64,000 nucleotides of DNA from Pterobdella sp. o SKG-2022 (Eukaryota > Annelida > Clitellata > Hirudinida > Piscicolidae), in NCBI GenBank assembly GCA_964035795.1, contig OZ038327.1, forward strand, positions 4,944,174-5,008,173. Direction: 5' to 3'. This document shows, one piece after another, positions 1 to 27,400 of the stretch (position 1 is its first letter; every line of letters begins with the position of its first letter). The notes below the pieces were generated by a model. It did no database searches and had not been told where the DNA came from. It saw only the letters and a list, made by a program, of their open reading frames with translations. The translations under genes and the position numbers were made by a program.

Positions 1-1493
1 GTAACCACCAGGCCAAAATACCGCGTTTTATTGGTGCGATTGGCCTTGAGGTACTCTTGACTGGTAACATTTTGGCTAATCAAGATCAATTGATAAATGA
101 GGATGAGAAGGAGAAAGATGATGTTGATTATGGCGAAGAATATTAGTGCTGTGCTTAACCCTGATCTGAGAGTGGAAAGATAGGTGGGTGAATGGATAGG
201 TGGGTGAATGAATAGATGGGTGAATGAATAGATGGGTGAATGAACAGATTGGTGAATGAATAGATTAGTGAATGGATAGATTAGTGAATGGATAGATTAG
301 TGAATGGATAGATTAGTGAATGGATAGATTAGTGAATGGATAGATTAGTGAATGGATAGATTAGTGAATGGATAGATTAGTGAATGGATAGATTAGTGAA
401 TGGATAGATTAGTGAATGGATAGATTAGTGAATGGATAGATTAGTGAATGGATAGATTAGTGAATGGATAGATTAGTGAATGGATAGATTAGTGAATGGA
501 TAGATTAGTGAATGAGTAAATGAATGGAAAAAAAAAACAGTAAAAGATAAATTTACTACATTGAAAATGAAAAATGAATTTTTAATTAAGTCGATGAAAG
601 AAAATAAATAATAAAAACTATCAAATAATTATTCCATTTCATTGAGAGCCAAAATGCAAAAAGACCAACGGAAAATCATTGTAGATGTATCTGCAATCAA
701 CCGGAAACAGAAACCAATTCAGGTAAATCTCAGGAGTGCATAGAGTTGTGGTAGTTAGCTGCACCCCGTATATCAACGTGGCCAAGCAGAGGAAAAGAAA
801 GTAGACAAAGTGCTTGTGGTTGTATCTGCCAATACAGGTGTCAAGCCTTGGAGGAAATATGGGAACATGAGAAAAATAAATTTATTTATATTTTGTTTCT
901 AAAAAAAAAGAAACCTCTATATCATTGGTATTTATTTTATTATGGAAATATAACTTTCTTAATTTCATTTATGTTTTTAACCGCCTACTCTCCCACTCCG
1001 CTACTGAATCTTGTGTTCATCTGCACACCCACCATCCTCACCATACACCACCCATCCATCCTCACCATACACCACCCACCCATCCTCAACATACACCACC
1101 CACCCATCCTCACCAAACACAGTGATGGTCCCTATCAAGCACACATCTATTACACCTTCTGCAATGGCTTGATCTGATTGGTTGAGAATCATCTTTATTT
1201 TAATTCTATTTATAAACTTTTAATTATGCCGTATATTTAAAAATCGTATTACGTCATTTATATAGTATTTGACTACATCATTATTGACATTAACAATAAG
1301 TGTTCAACTCAAGCAAAAGTATTTTCTAATATGGTATAGGTTTTATTTATATTTACGTCAGTAATCTAATCTTTAACTGAACTATTAATAAAATCTTTAA
1401 TTACTTCATCAAAATTATCACCTGTTAGGTCTATCTAATTCACAATCAGTGCATTGGAGCTGTAGTTTGCCGTCTGTGAAGATGGGTTTTATT

Positions 1494-1547
<54 letters not shown>

Positions 1548-4500
1548 AAAGGCTCTGATGAGAAACGAATGGCTGAACAAAATACATTCAAAACTGAATT
1601 AACTGAATCCCTTCGAAGTAATAAATGAGGTCAAAAAAGAGAACAAAGAATCAGAAACAAATCTAAAATGTACTAAACTGTGCTCAAATAAAACTGGATT
1701 AGCAATTCACATCAGACTATTGCTTACAGCTGTCATCCAGAAAACATCGATTTTTCAACCCTGTGGAAAACATTTCAAAAGACAAAGAATGCCAAGCCAC
1801 ATCAAAAAATGCCAATAAATACTTCCAGCAACACATACTCTTTCTGCACCTGCGTAATCGTGGATTAATGCAGCAGAAGATCTATCTATCTGTCTATCTA
1901 TTTATCTATCTAGCTAGCTATCTCGTGTTAGCAAGGCATCAATGGCTTTTGGTTGCCTGAATAAACTGGTTTGGTATCAACCTTCAATCAAACATATCAC
2001 TAAAATCAGATTGTTCAAGGCGCTGATACTCCCAGTTCTGTTCTATGGTAGCGAGTCATGGGCTCCACTTAGTCATCAAGTTCAACGATTAAATACATTT
2101 GTAAATCGATGCTTGCAAATTATTTTAGGCATATCACTTTAAAAAAACAAGAAATACCGAGTCAAGACACCGTGCTGACATTGATCGCGTTGGCTTGGCC
2201 ACCTTTAGAGAATGGATAACTCATGCTTACCGAAACAATTGCTTTTGAGTAAAATTGAAGATAGTAAACAATTAAAAAAAGACAAAAACAACGATGGCAT
2301 GATGTCATGAATGAAGATTTGAAAAGCCTAGATATGGTTTCAACTTAGAGAACAAAGGTTCTAGCAAGAAACGAATAGCGAAACAATATACATTCGAAAC
2401 TAAATGAACTGAACCGGGTTAAAAAAATAAAGAAGAAAGCCAAAAAAAATCAGAAACAGATCCAAAATGCCCTCATTGTGTTAAACTGTGCCCAAATAAA
2501 ACTGGATTAGCGAATCACATCACACTATTGCGTATAAGTGTCGTTCAAGAAACATCGATTTGTCAATTCTATGAAAAACAATTCAAATGACAAGGAATGC
2601 CGGATCACATAAAAAAATGCCAAAAACATTTCCAGCAACACATACTTTTCTGCACCTGAGTAAACGTGTATGAATGCAGCAGAAGAAGAAACTATCTATC
2701 TATTTATTTTTATTTACCCGTCTATTATCTATTCAGCTGTTTATTAATTTATAAATTGAAGTAAAGCCAAAAATATCAACCAATAATAGGTCTCGAATCG
2801 ACCCACGTGATTTTACTACTATCCAATAGAGACAGAGGAACGGCTGAATGTGATTGCGGGATGAACTGTTTCAGATTTTCTGGTTTCAAGTAACCTACGA
2901 AAATGTAGTATTAAAATAATATTAATAAAATGAGAATAAAATAATTGAATTCATGAAAATAATGAATAAATCATTTTGAAAACCATTACTACAACTCTTA
3001 ATATTTATCACATAGATTCTCTCAATCGATCACCAGAAGTTTGCGAATACCGAATTTGCGAAAAAAATTTAAAAAAAAAAACTCTATTCATATCATTATA
3101 TCATCAAAAAAATTTTTCTCAATATTATTATTAGTTTCATCATCACCAGGGCCCCTCTGCACTCGAATCATGCTTTTGACAGTAAAGTAGGCCAGCGTGT
3201 CCAACGTCATCATCTCCCACAACAAGATCTGGAAATGGTTGGAGTTTTTACGTTTAAATATTCATCTATGTCACTTTCTGTCTCTGGGTGTTTATTTATA
3301 GATGGTGAACGGGGTTTCATCTTTTTTAAATTCAACCAATCATCATCGTTTTACGTCCGTTTCCACATTGGCATGAAGGACCATAATCTATGATTCCACC
3401 ACTTATTTCACCCTAAAACTTACCCATCAACTACCCTACCTCCTCATACTTCTACCTACTCATCCATCCATCTCACAACCCACCCACCTTCCTAAAAGAC
3501 ACGACAATAGTATTGAAGACGACCAACAAAACGACCATGGTGGCATAAGTTGAGTGTACGTAAATGCGGGTACGTTGGCGGAAGTTGAATAACCTTACAG
3601 AAAAAACAATAAAATAATGAAACAAAATGAAATATAGAATAAACCTAAAAGCTTAGTGCCGAAAAAGAATGTAGTTGAATACATTTTTTAATGAATAACA
3701 AAAAAAAATGAGAAGAAAAAAAAATGAGAAAAACAACAAAAAATAAGAATAAAAATAAAAAATAAGAATAACAAAAAAAACTAAAACGAAACAAAAAATC
3801 CAAACGCTAAATAAACCCATAATATAAAAAAACAATAAAAATAATAAACATGCCACCTGGCCCAGAGGAGCACAAAGAGGAAGTAGAGGGGCACGCAGAT
3901 GATGGTGAGGGGCATGCTCCATGAGGAGATGTATAAAGTGGTGAGAAGGAGGATGTAGGGGATCACTGCCTGGGGACATATTGATGGTGATGATAATGAT
4001 CAAAGTTGAATTCATTTATAATGCATTTATTGAAAGATCATACCTGATTCCAGCTATTTTATGCTAACGTTTTTAAATTTAGCTTTTTGTTTTTAAATAA
4101 AAAAATCCTTATATCTGATGTTTTTAAAGCAAAAAAAAATTACAATAATATAACAAAAATAATAATAATACGATAAAAAAACTAGTAAGCCACCCATGGG
4201 GTAATTTAAATTGGAGCTTCGGCACCAAAAAAAACAATAATAACAAAACCCCCCATGTTGACCTCAAGGGACAACTTGACAGCGCCTTTGAAACAGGGCA
4301 CTCTACACCTGTCCTCTATCTCTCTCATGGCCTCCATGTACTTGCTATCTGGAGCTCGAGAGCCTGAGATGTAGCTGAGATGATGGTGAGTGGAGAAGAT
4401 AATGATAAAAATTGTGTAATAATTATGATATCATTTTTAACAATAAAACATAAATATTAGTATTAATAATGTGACATTTAGATTAATAAAAAACTGCCGC

Positions 4501-4664
4501 TAGGTTTGTGAAAAATAATATAATCGAAAAAAAAAAATAACAATAATCGAAAACAAAAAATAATAAAGAAATTGATATTTTGAACAAAACAAAGACTGAC
4601 TAAGAACAGCAAGTGTCCACAGCCTCACAATCACACAACATCGCCAACACGTGACTCCTTTCTC
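1..4664 (-). CDS. ZDHHC23: ZDHHC23-like DHHC palmitoyltransferase, partial (C-terminus off the left edge)
   Basis: Multi-pass membrane S-acyltransferase that attaches palmitate to cysteines. Minus-strand exons in coding order are about 4664-4601, 4374-4245, 3969-3857, 3593-3503, 3228-3147, 2894-2820, 1473-1422, 1173-1114, 846-670 and 153-<1. Splice phases agree at every junction checked; the 2820 donor has an alternative at 2817. The sequence reads an N-terminal Cys-rich segment (SHVLAMLCDCEAVDTCC), two hydrophobic exons, then a GPGYLKPEN segment. A zinc region follows (CTDCELDRPNRSSHCRRC), then DRDHHCVW with the catalytic Cys at about 1122-1120, then DTCIGRYNHKHF and two more membrane segments. 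The canonical TTxE motif is replaced by NVTSQE, close to the NVTERE of ZDHHC23. This segment order matches ZDHHC23 better than other DHHC enzymes I recall. The first coding exon was not found and may lie within 4.7-6.4 kb. The gene is divergent from BCAS3. The family call is strong; the exact paralogue is inference. Confidence 0.85.
182..256. repeat. Imperfect GGTGAATG-type repeat leading into the 16-bp satellite
   Basis: Degenerate repeats of a gtgaatgaatagatggg type that grade into the perfect 16-bp array to the right. They lie in the last visible intron of the ZDHHC23-like gene. Confidence 0.7.
257..515. repeat. 16-bp tandem satellite (unit gattagtgaatggata)
   Basis: About 16 nearly perfect head-to-tail copies of a 16-bp unit. 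They sit between the 153-<1 and 846-670 exons of the ZDHHC23-like gene. The array is almost invariant, which suggests recent expansion by replication slippage or unequal exchange. Confidence 0.95.
1020..1110. repeat. Short CCATCCTCACCATACACCAC tandem repeat
   Basis: Three to four imperfect copies of a roughly 20-24-bp unit directly beside the donor of the DHHC-motif exon (1173-1114). Open frames across it are repeat artefacts. Confidence 0.7.
1492..1546. repeat. (CTAT)n microsatellite
   Basis: About 13 perfect tetranucleotide units abutting the left end of a LINE 3' fragment that starts near 1547. Confidence 0.95.
1547..1922 (+). mobile_element. 3' fragment of a C2H2-finger LINE, ending in (CTAT)n
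   Basis: A diverged copy of the LINE tail also seen at about 2350-2700. Both carry the cysteine/histidine region reading NKTGLA..H and end with a GCAGCAGAAGA motif followed by CTAT repeats. The encoded finger region is broken by stops. It lies in an intron of the ZDHHC23-like gene in antisense orientation. Confidence 0.75.
1930..2705 (+). mobile_element. Degenerate LINE fragment: reverse transcriptase C-terminus plus C2H2-like tail
   Basis: From 1942 the plus frame reads MAFGCLNKLVW, then LILPVLFYGSESWAP and RLNTFVNRCLQIILGIS, which is the region C-terminal to the RT domain of non-LTR elements (TLLYGSETW-type motif). Frameshifts and stops follow. Near 2455-2640 a finger region reads CPNKTGLANH and, after a stop, DHIKKCQKHF. 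It is the same lineage as 62440-64000. It is a dead 5'-truncated copy. Confidence 0.8.
3335..3390 (-). mobile_element. Short LINE/SINE 3' tail (AACGGACG..ACGATGATGA type)
   Basis: The reverse complement reads CATGCCAATGTGGAAACGGA and then CGTAAAACGATGATGA. The same tail occurs on the plus strand at about 50935-50985, so this is the 3' end of a dispersed retroelement. Confidence 0.6.
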
Positions 4665-6401
4665 CTTGTTTTGATTATATTATTATTGTTTTGATTTTAT
4701 TATTATTATTACTATTATTTTTTTTTCGGTATTGCTAGCATTATTTTTGTTGTTACTATTATTTTTGTTATTATTAATATGTCCAACCCATGATAATGTT
4801 GATATTAGTGTTGTTTTTAAAATATTATTGCTGTTATAAAATAATTATATCGACATTATAACTATTATTTACAATTATTAACCACTTCATAGAAGATTAT
4901 TATAATTATAAACAGAAGCAACAAAAATAATATTTATGAGAACGTTTTATGATGAGACTAGGTGGATGGTGCATGAAAAAGTGAGCTAGTTGTTACAAAA
5001 TGGAATAGAGCTGAGGTGGAAGGCATTCAACAGTATGTCTTCTATGTTATTTGGTAAAAAACATACATCAAAAAGTGATGAAAAATGCTGAGTTTGTGAG
5101 GGCTGTCATGAAATATAGCTCAGAAGCTTGGGTGGTAAGATCCGTTGAAGAGGGTATTTTGAGAAAAGCAGAAAAATGGATGCTTTGAATGATGGGTGGT
5201 GTGCATCTAGCTGATGGTGCGAGTACAAAGGAGTTGATCTGTAGGTTGAGTTTGAGTGATAGAATTCTTGAAACTGTGAGAAGTAGTTTGAGGTGGTTGG
5301 GCCATGTTGTGAGAAAAGACCAGATAATTGTGTTAAACATGGAGTATTGATGCCAATGGTAGTAAAGGAAAAAGGAGGAGGAATAAATAACCTCGAAGAA
5401 GCATGGTGAAAAATAACCCTCATAAACTTAAAAAGATAATTGGAGATGTCTTTGATATGGGTAATGAGAAATAGTGTAACCATTGAAGTAAGTAAAAGAC
5501 CATTTAAAAAAGTGAATTTTGTTGACTCTGATGAAATGGTCATGTATTTAAACACTTTTTAGATTGTACATAATGCTGAAACAATGATTAAAAGAGAAAT
5601 TATATTTTTGGGTACATATCAACTTCATTGGAAGAAATGCTTTGATGAAAAGAATACCTGAATCATAGGATAAAGAAGGCTCAATTTAAATATGTCAAAA
5701 AAAAAATAAAATTTAAAGAATGAAATGTTAGAAATAAATTTGTAAGTCTTGAAAACTTCATTAGTTTCATAGCACTATAAAAATAATTTTCAGCTTTTGG
5801 TATGAAAAGATCAAAAAACCTCTAATATTGTTGTATTCACAGCAGCATAGGTCATCAGCCACTAGATAATTCTGGTGGTGAAGTTGAATGATTGTTTAGG
5901 GATTAAGTTGGATTAAAAACATGGTAAAACATTGATTATGGGTATTCTATTGCTTAAGTAACACTCAATTATTTAAAGTGTATTTCTGAATTTTTTAAAG
6001 ATATCAATAGTGAAAATTTATAGATGTAGGAAAGATAAGTGATTGATTAAACTTTAAAGTTAACAAAAAAAAACTGAGATACTTTGTTTTTTTTCATCGA
6101 TAATATTTTTGTAATTTTCCAATTAAATTATTTAAAAAGTACTAGATTTTCTATTGACAAATAAGGATATTTAATATAAAGAATAATATTATATCGCTCG
6201 TATTTTTTTTATGTTTTTAAAATTAAAAAATAAAATTTTTCACATTAAAAAAATGTTTAATAAGCAAAAAAATTTTTTTTGTCAAAAAAAACAAAATTAC
6301 TCATCGGTTTATTTTTAGTTTCAATGTCGCATTATTATTATTTTGAAGACAGAAAACCAGACAAAAACGTTTGACAGAAGAACAAAATTTTTAAAATTAA
6401 A
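4665..6401. promoter_or_regulatory. Divergent spacer between ZDHHC23-like gene and BCAS3
   Basis: A spacer of about 1.7 kb between the first recognised ZDHHC23-like exon (minus) and the BCAS3 ATG (plus). It should contain the promoter and 5' UTR of each, and possibly the missing first exon of the palmitoyltransferase. A LINE fragment occupies about 4970-5480. The 5500-6400 part is AT-rich with nothing else recognised. The function is inferred from layout. Confidence 0.35.
4970..5480 (+). mobile_element. LINE C-terminal fragment (WLGHVVRK family)
   Basis: Plus-strand frames read SSEAWVVRSVEEGILRKAE, LADGASTKELICRLSLSDR and SLRWLGHVVRKD. They align with the fragments at 33520-34340 (minus) and 41395-41750 (plus). 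The frame is broken by stops. This is the conserved region downstream of RT in RTE/CR1-like non-LTR elements. Antisense open frames here are shadows. Confidence 0.85.
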
Positions 6402-21559
<15,158 letters not shown>

Positions 21560-23608
21560 TTGGTTCAGGTCGATTTGAATGTCTCATTGTATAAAATCGT
21601 TCATTTATTATTGTTGTTCTTGTTATTATAATTATTGTTATTGTTTTTATTACTCAATATTATAATTATCATGATCGTCGATAATGTTCACATACCTTTA
21701 ATGTCTTTTATTTCCCCATCAATATAATGTGTTCTTCAGTTGTTCACTGCTTTAAAATCTTGTCTTGACTGTTTCCTCCAAACTTCCATTCTTCAGTCTC
21801 TACTCTGTCTCATCATTGCAACCATGCATCTCTTAAGATCAGCACTCTTATTATTATTATCATGTTTTTTTTCTCTTTCTATTATTTTTATCACTCTAAT
21901 AGTTATTATTTCTATTATTTTTATCACTCTAATAGTTATTATTTCTATTATTTTTATTGTTATTTTTAAATCATTTTACTAACAATCTTTTTCTGTTTCT
22001 TATTAGTATTATAATTGTTATAATCAATATCATAAATACTATAATTTCAATATTGTTTTTTCCGTTTCTATTTCAATATTATTCAATGAAAATTCAAAAA
22101 GTTCAGAATGTAACAATCCACTGTTGCAAATGCCGTTGTATCTGATCAACAGTTTCAAAAAAAAAACGATAAAAAATATATTTTTGTTGAAAACGCATTC
22201 ACTGAAAGATGGTTTGAAGTTTGAACAGAATGGTGTAAAATATAAACTTTTTTCTGTGTTTTAATGAGATTTAAAAAATTTTTGTGTATTCAAATATTGG
22301 TGATTTATCATTGAGTTTGAGAAATTATTTTAAATCTATCATTTATGTTGTAAAATTAGTTGTGAGGGTGAAAAGGATGAAGTAATAATCAAAAATAAAA
22401 TAATCTTTTTTTTCAAATTATCGCTGAATGATTAGGAAAAACGAATAAGTTGATCAAAGTTCTTCGAATATGTGAAACGATTCATTCACATAACGTAGAC
22501 AATTGACCATTGTTATTCCCCACCTTCACTACGAACAAAGTTAATGCTATTGGTCAATAATTTCGGGGTTCTAATAGTTTTCACCATCTTTGAATATTCA
22601 ATTTGGAAATGTACCTTGATAGATGTCAAAATCGATCGGAGATTAACAGCTCTATATAATTCTGATTAGATTGAAAAGGAATTAAAACAATTATTTTCAA
22701 GCAAAAAAATAGTTTTTTTTTGGCAGTTGTGAAAATCTTAGAAGGGTAATAGAAAACTAGGCTTTCAAGGCAAAGATCATGCTTAGAGGTGAAAAAAAAA
22801 AAAAATGAATTGTTTTTCATGAAAGTTATTTCCATTTATCTAATCAACTGTTGAAATTTCACACATTTTTCAAGAAAAGGAAGTTGTTTTTCTTTAAATC
22901 GAAAATGTCGATTCATGAAGCTTCGAATACATTCATTGAAACAATATGAATATTTTAACTTTCCGTCTTAGGAAATGTTGCAGATACCACATAAAACGAT
23001 TCAAAGTTTATCGAAAAAATAGTTATTAAAAATAAGTCAGTAAATCTTTGAAAAATATGTCATCTATAAAAAAATAATTGAAACAACCAGAAATATTCCA
23101 TGTTAAAACTAAGCCCAAATCACACGAAAAGGGCAATGAAGGAAGCTAAAAGAATCAGCGTGAAACCACAATGATGGGTAATACTTATGGTTGATGCTGG
23201 TCAAAGACCGAAGCTCTGAGGGAATATTTCAAGTTATTTCAAAAAAATTTCCATGGTTCTATCGATAAAATAATAATAAAAAAAGAAACTTAGTTTAAAC
23301 TCGCCCAGAGCTTCGTAAACTTCGAGCTCTGCAATTCCCATTTGACTAGGGACTAAGGATCCCAGTCGAAAAAGATGGACAACTGTCTATATCCTTCTTT
23401 TATCTGATTCCTAAAACATGTAGCTTCATCTATATCTAGCTTTCAAGTGACTATGAGGGTCTTCCACGATTTCTGTGCTATTGAAAATAACATCTTCTGT
23501 AATGTTAGTTACTCGACAATTGTAATGTACAGAAGAGTCAGGTTTGTCGATCTTTGGGTTCAAATCGTCCATCAACATCACCAGGTAAAGTGACAATTTG
23601 GCTAGAGT
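21560..23608. other. BCAS3 3' flank, AT-rich, no gene recognised
   Basis: Follows the BCAS3 stop codon and should include its 3' UTR. The poly(A) site cannot be chosen in such AT-rich DNA. A tandem repeat of about 33 bp (TTTTTATCACTCTAATAGTT) occurs at about 21880-21960. The rest shows no convincing similarity or reading frame. Confidence 0.5.
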
Positions 23609-23812
23609 TTATTTAAAAATTATTTTATATTCAACAACTAAATCTTTATAATGTAATGCGGTATTCATAAAGCGCTTTTCCTTGTAGTTCAAAGCGCTTG
23701 CTAAAAATTTAATGTAGCGAAAGCACACTGTGCTAATTGTCATCCCACGCGGGATCAAACCCGGTAACTTTAGATAATTACTATAATGCTCAACCACTTA
23801 GCTATACGGGCT
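23609..23812 (-). mobile_element. tRNA-derived SINE, copy B (most complete)
   Basis: The reverse complement begins AGCCCGTATAGCTAAGTGG with an A box, then a B box (GGGTTTGATCCC). It continues through GACAATTAGCACAGTGTGC to a tail with AAAGCGCTTTATGAATACC. This is the longest and least diverged copy of the family in the window. Confidence 0.88.
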
Positions 23813-24439
23813 GACAACTTATAAACGGTACAAGTACCCAAAAAAATAATTTTAATATATAAATGATAGTTCAAAAAAATTCATGAAAGTCTATTCATAA
23901 AAAAAGCAACTTTTGAACAAGTAAAGAAAGACTTTTCCAATACGGTACTTCTGTTCTAAATCCAACGCAAGCCAGCCTGGGATCCCGTACGTATAAATAA
24001 AGCCAAAGTGCCAGTCGATTAAAAGATACTCGTCACGCATTCCATCACATCACTTTACATTCTTTTTGTATGCTATGCTGTCATAGCAAGAGGTCTCTGA
24101 AATATTTAGTTTTTTCGTTAATCTTTTGAATTTTGTTAGAAGTGATTCAGAATTACAAGTTTGATATCAAAAGCCGATTTTCATTTTCACTGTGTAAAGT
24201 TTTGTTGTCTAAAGGTAGTTTTTCACAAATTAATTTTTTTTATTATTTTATTTTTAACAATACAGAAATTTACCAATAAAATGTTCCACAAATATTCAAA
24301 AATTAGCCGAGAAAATATTTATAAAGCCTATTCGATGCATCGTGTGTTATTTTAACTATCATTTTGTGTCTGCAAAAAAACTGCTCGTAACGAAAAGATT
24401 GTTTCGGTTACAAAATTCCAAAAGTCTTCTACCATTTTC

Positions 24440-24810
24440 ATACATTTTTAGACACCAAATTTGCCAAGACAATTTGGCCAAGTTTTGTGGTCAGGACCAA
24501 CTCTGACATTCATATCGCCAAGAAGAAGAACACGTTCACTAGGAGATACTTTCCTAATAGTATTCTCAACTAGCATCTAAAGACCATCTTTTATTTCCAC
24601 AGCCACATCAAGAGTAGGAGCATAGGCACTATTAACCAGAAGACTGTCTTGTTTAGTATTCAACTTACGCTGAGATTCGGTTAATCCCAGAAAAAGGGGT
24701 TTGACAACTGCTTATCAGTCTGTTTGCATTAGCAAAACCTGTACCGTAGACTCACGGTTCATTAACTGTTTTTCCAAACCAGAAACAGGTGAAAGGTAAG
24801 TATAGGCTTA
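24440..24810 (-). mobile_element. LINE endonuclease-domain fragment
   Basis: The minus strand reads LLVNSAYAPTLDVAVEIKD, SERVLLLGDMNVRVGPDHKT and WPNCLGKFG. These are the Y-APT and GD-N motifs of an AP-like endonuclease as found in LINE ORF2. Stops interrupt the upstream part. Confidence 0.8.
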
Positions 24811-25229
24811 CCATAATACGTTAGCATGAAAATTTTGTTGAAATTATTGGTATTTATAACAAAAAAATAACGAATATTATTATAATGGCATGAAACTGTT
24901 TAAGTTTTCAAGAAAACTTTAGAATATATATTTTTATATAAAGTCAGTCTTAATATGATAAAATTTCATTCTTTTCGGCCTCTCACGCTTCATTCTTCAA
25001 TCCACACACACACCCAGCCATTTTTTCATTTACCCCTCCTTTCTTCCCAATAATTTAATTTCTTGAAAAAAAAGATTGAGAAAAAAAATTCTAAAATTAT
25101 GTTCCATGATTATGAGACTTAATCATGAAGTGGGTTTTTAAGCACTTGGAAAAAGTTGTTGGGAATTTTATGAATTTGAGGTAACTTTGTAAATTGTTCC
25201 AAAAAATTGGTGCAGCAACTTTAAAGAGG

Positions 25230-25880
25230 ATGTGGCCAGAAACTTGAAAAAGTCACGCAAATGGAAATTCCCTAAAATTGATAAAGTTCCCTATTTCTGG
25301 TTAGATATGTTGAGCTCTATTCAAGGTAGTTTGGCTTCCAAGTTCAATGAAATATTACTTAACAATAATCAAACTCTAAAATGCTTATGTCAAGGACATA
25401 CATTTGTAACCCAAAAAATCAAGAAGCAAAAAACCCTAAAAATTACCGCCCAGTCACATGCTTATCCGCGACCTACAAGCTATTAACGCCAATCATGTAA
25501 GAGAGAGTGTACTCACACTTGGAAAATATTAACGTCTTCCCAACAGAGCAGAAAGGCTACAAAAAAAGTTCATTTGGCTGTAAAAACCAAATGTTGATAA
25601 GTAAAATAATTCTAGAAATCCAGAAATGTCAGCACTGCATGGATTGACTACAAAAAGGCATTTGATAGCGTCCCACGCTCGTGGATATTAAATTCTCTTC
25701 ACCTCTAAGTTTTCACCTACACTCATTTCTTTTTTTACAACTCTCATGTAACAATGGCAAACTTCTCTTTTTCTCTCAAACTCTAACGGTTTTCATTCTT
25801 TTGGGAATATAAAGGTAAATAGTGGTATCTTTCAAGGTGACCCTCTATCTCTGTCATATTAATCTATAGTTCCCAAATCC
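25230..25880 (+). mobile_element. R2-like retrotransposon fragment, N-terminal RT region
   Basis: Plus frames read KVPYFWLDMLSSIQGSLASKF, CQGHTFVTQKIKKQKTLK, RPVTCLSATYKLLTPIM-like text and DYKKAFDSVPRSWILNSL, then GIFQGDPLSLS. This is RT motifs 0 to about 4 of the R2-like family also present at 45500-48770. It is broken by frameshifts. Confidence 0.85.
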
Positions 25881-26689
25881 CTAAAATCAGAAATAAAAAT
25901 TTTTCACAATCAATTGAGAAATTCAATTTGAACATAATCTACTAATAATGGGTGGTTATACAAATGCTAATGTTAACATTGATAAATTTGAAAAAAACAG
26001 TTACCACAATTTTACAAATAGAAATAATGATTACTAGTCAGATCTAATTATCGAATGCGGGTTAATCAACATATCTACAATATTTCAAAAAAAAACAAAG
26101 AAAAACTATGAACTTTCAGTTACCTAAATGAAATAAATTGTCAAATAGAGTAACAGGCAATTCGCACTTACGCAAAAAACATTGAAGAGCGAACCTATAG
26201 TTGATGAACCAATCATAGAATTTAAAAAAAATTGTGAAAGTACTGAAATAATCATTGTAGAAGTTTTATGAAAAAAAATTAACATTTATCAACTAACAAA
26301 GCTTTTTTTACAATCCGTGGATATTTAAACATTATGATACATGAATATTTTCAAGAAAAAAAACTAACATTTTTCAAAGCCTATGATTGGTCCACATAAA
26401 ACAGCTTTTTGCAGAGTACGTTGTTGTGAGTTATTATTATTATTAATCATATCACAAGTAAACTGAATTCTTTAATTCTTTTGTATTAGGGAGAGATCTA
26501 ACATAAATTTTGCAACGAAAATTTGGTTTTCAGGTCCTCTCTGTTTTGGGAAGGTTTTTTGCTTCTTCCAAGCTTGTAAGTCCTTTTTTATTCAGAACGT
26601 TTCTGATGACGGTTGCCATGTTTGTTCAGTGACGTCTTTTTTTTCTTTTTAAATTTAGGGCATTTTCAAGCTCTGACGCATCGGTAGAT

Positions 26690-27400
26690 TTGATCCTCTG
26701 AGCATGTGATCAAGGTAGTTGCATTAATGGCTGTCTCATTAGAACAATTCTCTTCTTGGCTCAATGCCATTCCTATAGCTTCTTTGGGTTTGAAGATGAA
26801 CAGACCTCAACTAATGATCAGCTGTGTTTTACGTTTAGGCTCACCCTTGTGCATTCCTCATACTTACGTTCGCGGCTCAATCGGGAGTGCATGGTCTCAG
26901 TTGTAGAAAGAGTGCTAGAAGCTTTTCCCGACATGCTCAAGTAAATGACATAATAAAGAGAGCTCTGTCATCAGCCCATATACGTTAGATTTTTGAACCA
27001 AATGGTGTATCTCGCTTTGATAGAATGACAGTTTACTCTTGGAAAAATGGACGTACTATGGTGTGGGATTTCGTTTTTAGTGACACTATCGCCCCCAGCC
27101 ACATACAAATATTTTCCAGAAAAAGCAGCTGAAAGCGAGGAACAGCTAAGCTGACAAACTATTGCAACCTTTCAGCAGACTATGAGATTATATTAATTGG
27201 AGTTGAAATTTTTGGTTTTTGAGGTCCAAACGGACTGAAATTGATGAGAGATCAGGAAAAAAATAGCTCAAGAAACAGGAGAACCACGTTCAACCTCCTT
27301 CCTACTTCAAGCTATAAGTATGGCCATTCAGAGAGTGAATGCTTGTAGTGTGCTAGGTACTCTCGCAAATTCATGAAAATTAGAAAAAAACATTTTATTT
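26690..27400 (+). mobile_element. Retroelement C-terminal fragment with GRxxVWD nuclease-like region
   Basis: Across several frames the plus strand reads [99 protein letters not shown] and SMAIQRVNACSVLGTL. I recognise this as the conserved C-terminal region found after reverse transcriptase in a widespread invertebrate retroelement group. Several stops and frameshifts are present. The nuclease-like reading of the VWD segment is inference. Confidence 0.75.

Noticed and set aside
182..515. CRISPR-like array
   Set aside because: The units are contiguous with no unique spacers in a eukaryotic intron; it is a minisatellite.
5106..5555. 149-codon minus-strand open frame
   Set aside because: It is antisense to a LINE fragment whose conserved motifs are on the plus strand.
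23609..23812. Possible genuine tRNA gene
   Set aside because: A and B boxes are present but the acceptor stem does not pair, and the sequence continues into a shared SINE body and tail.
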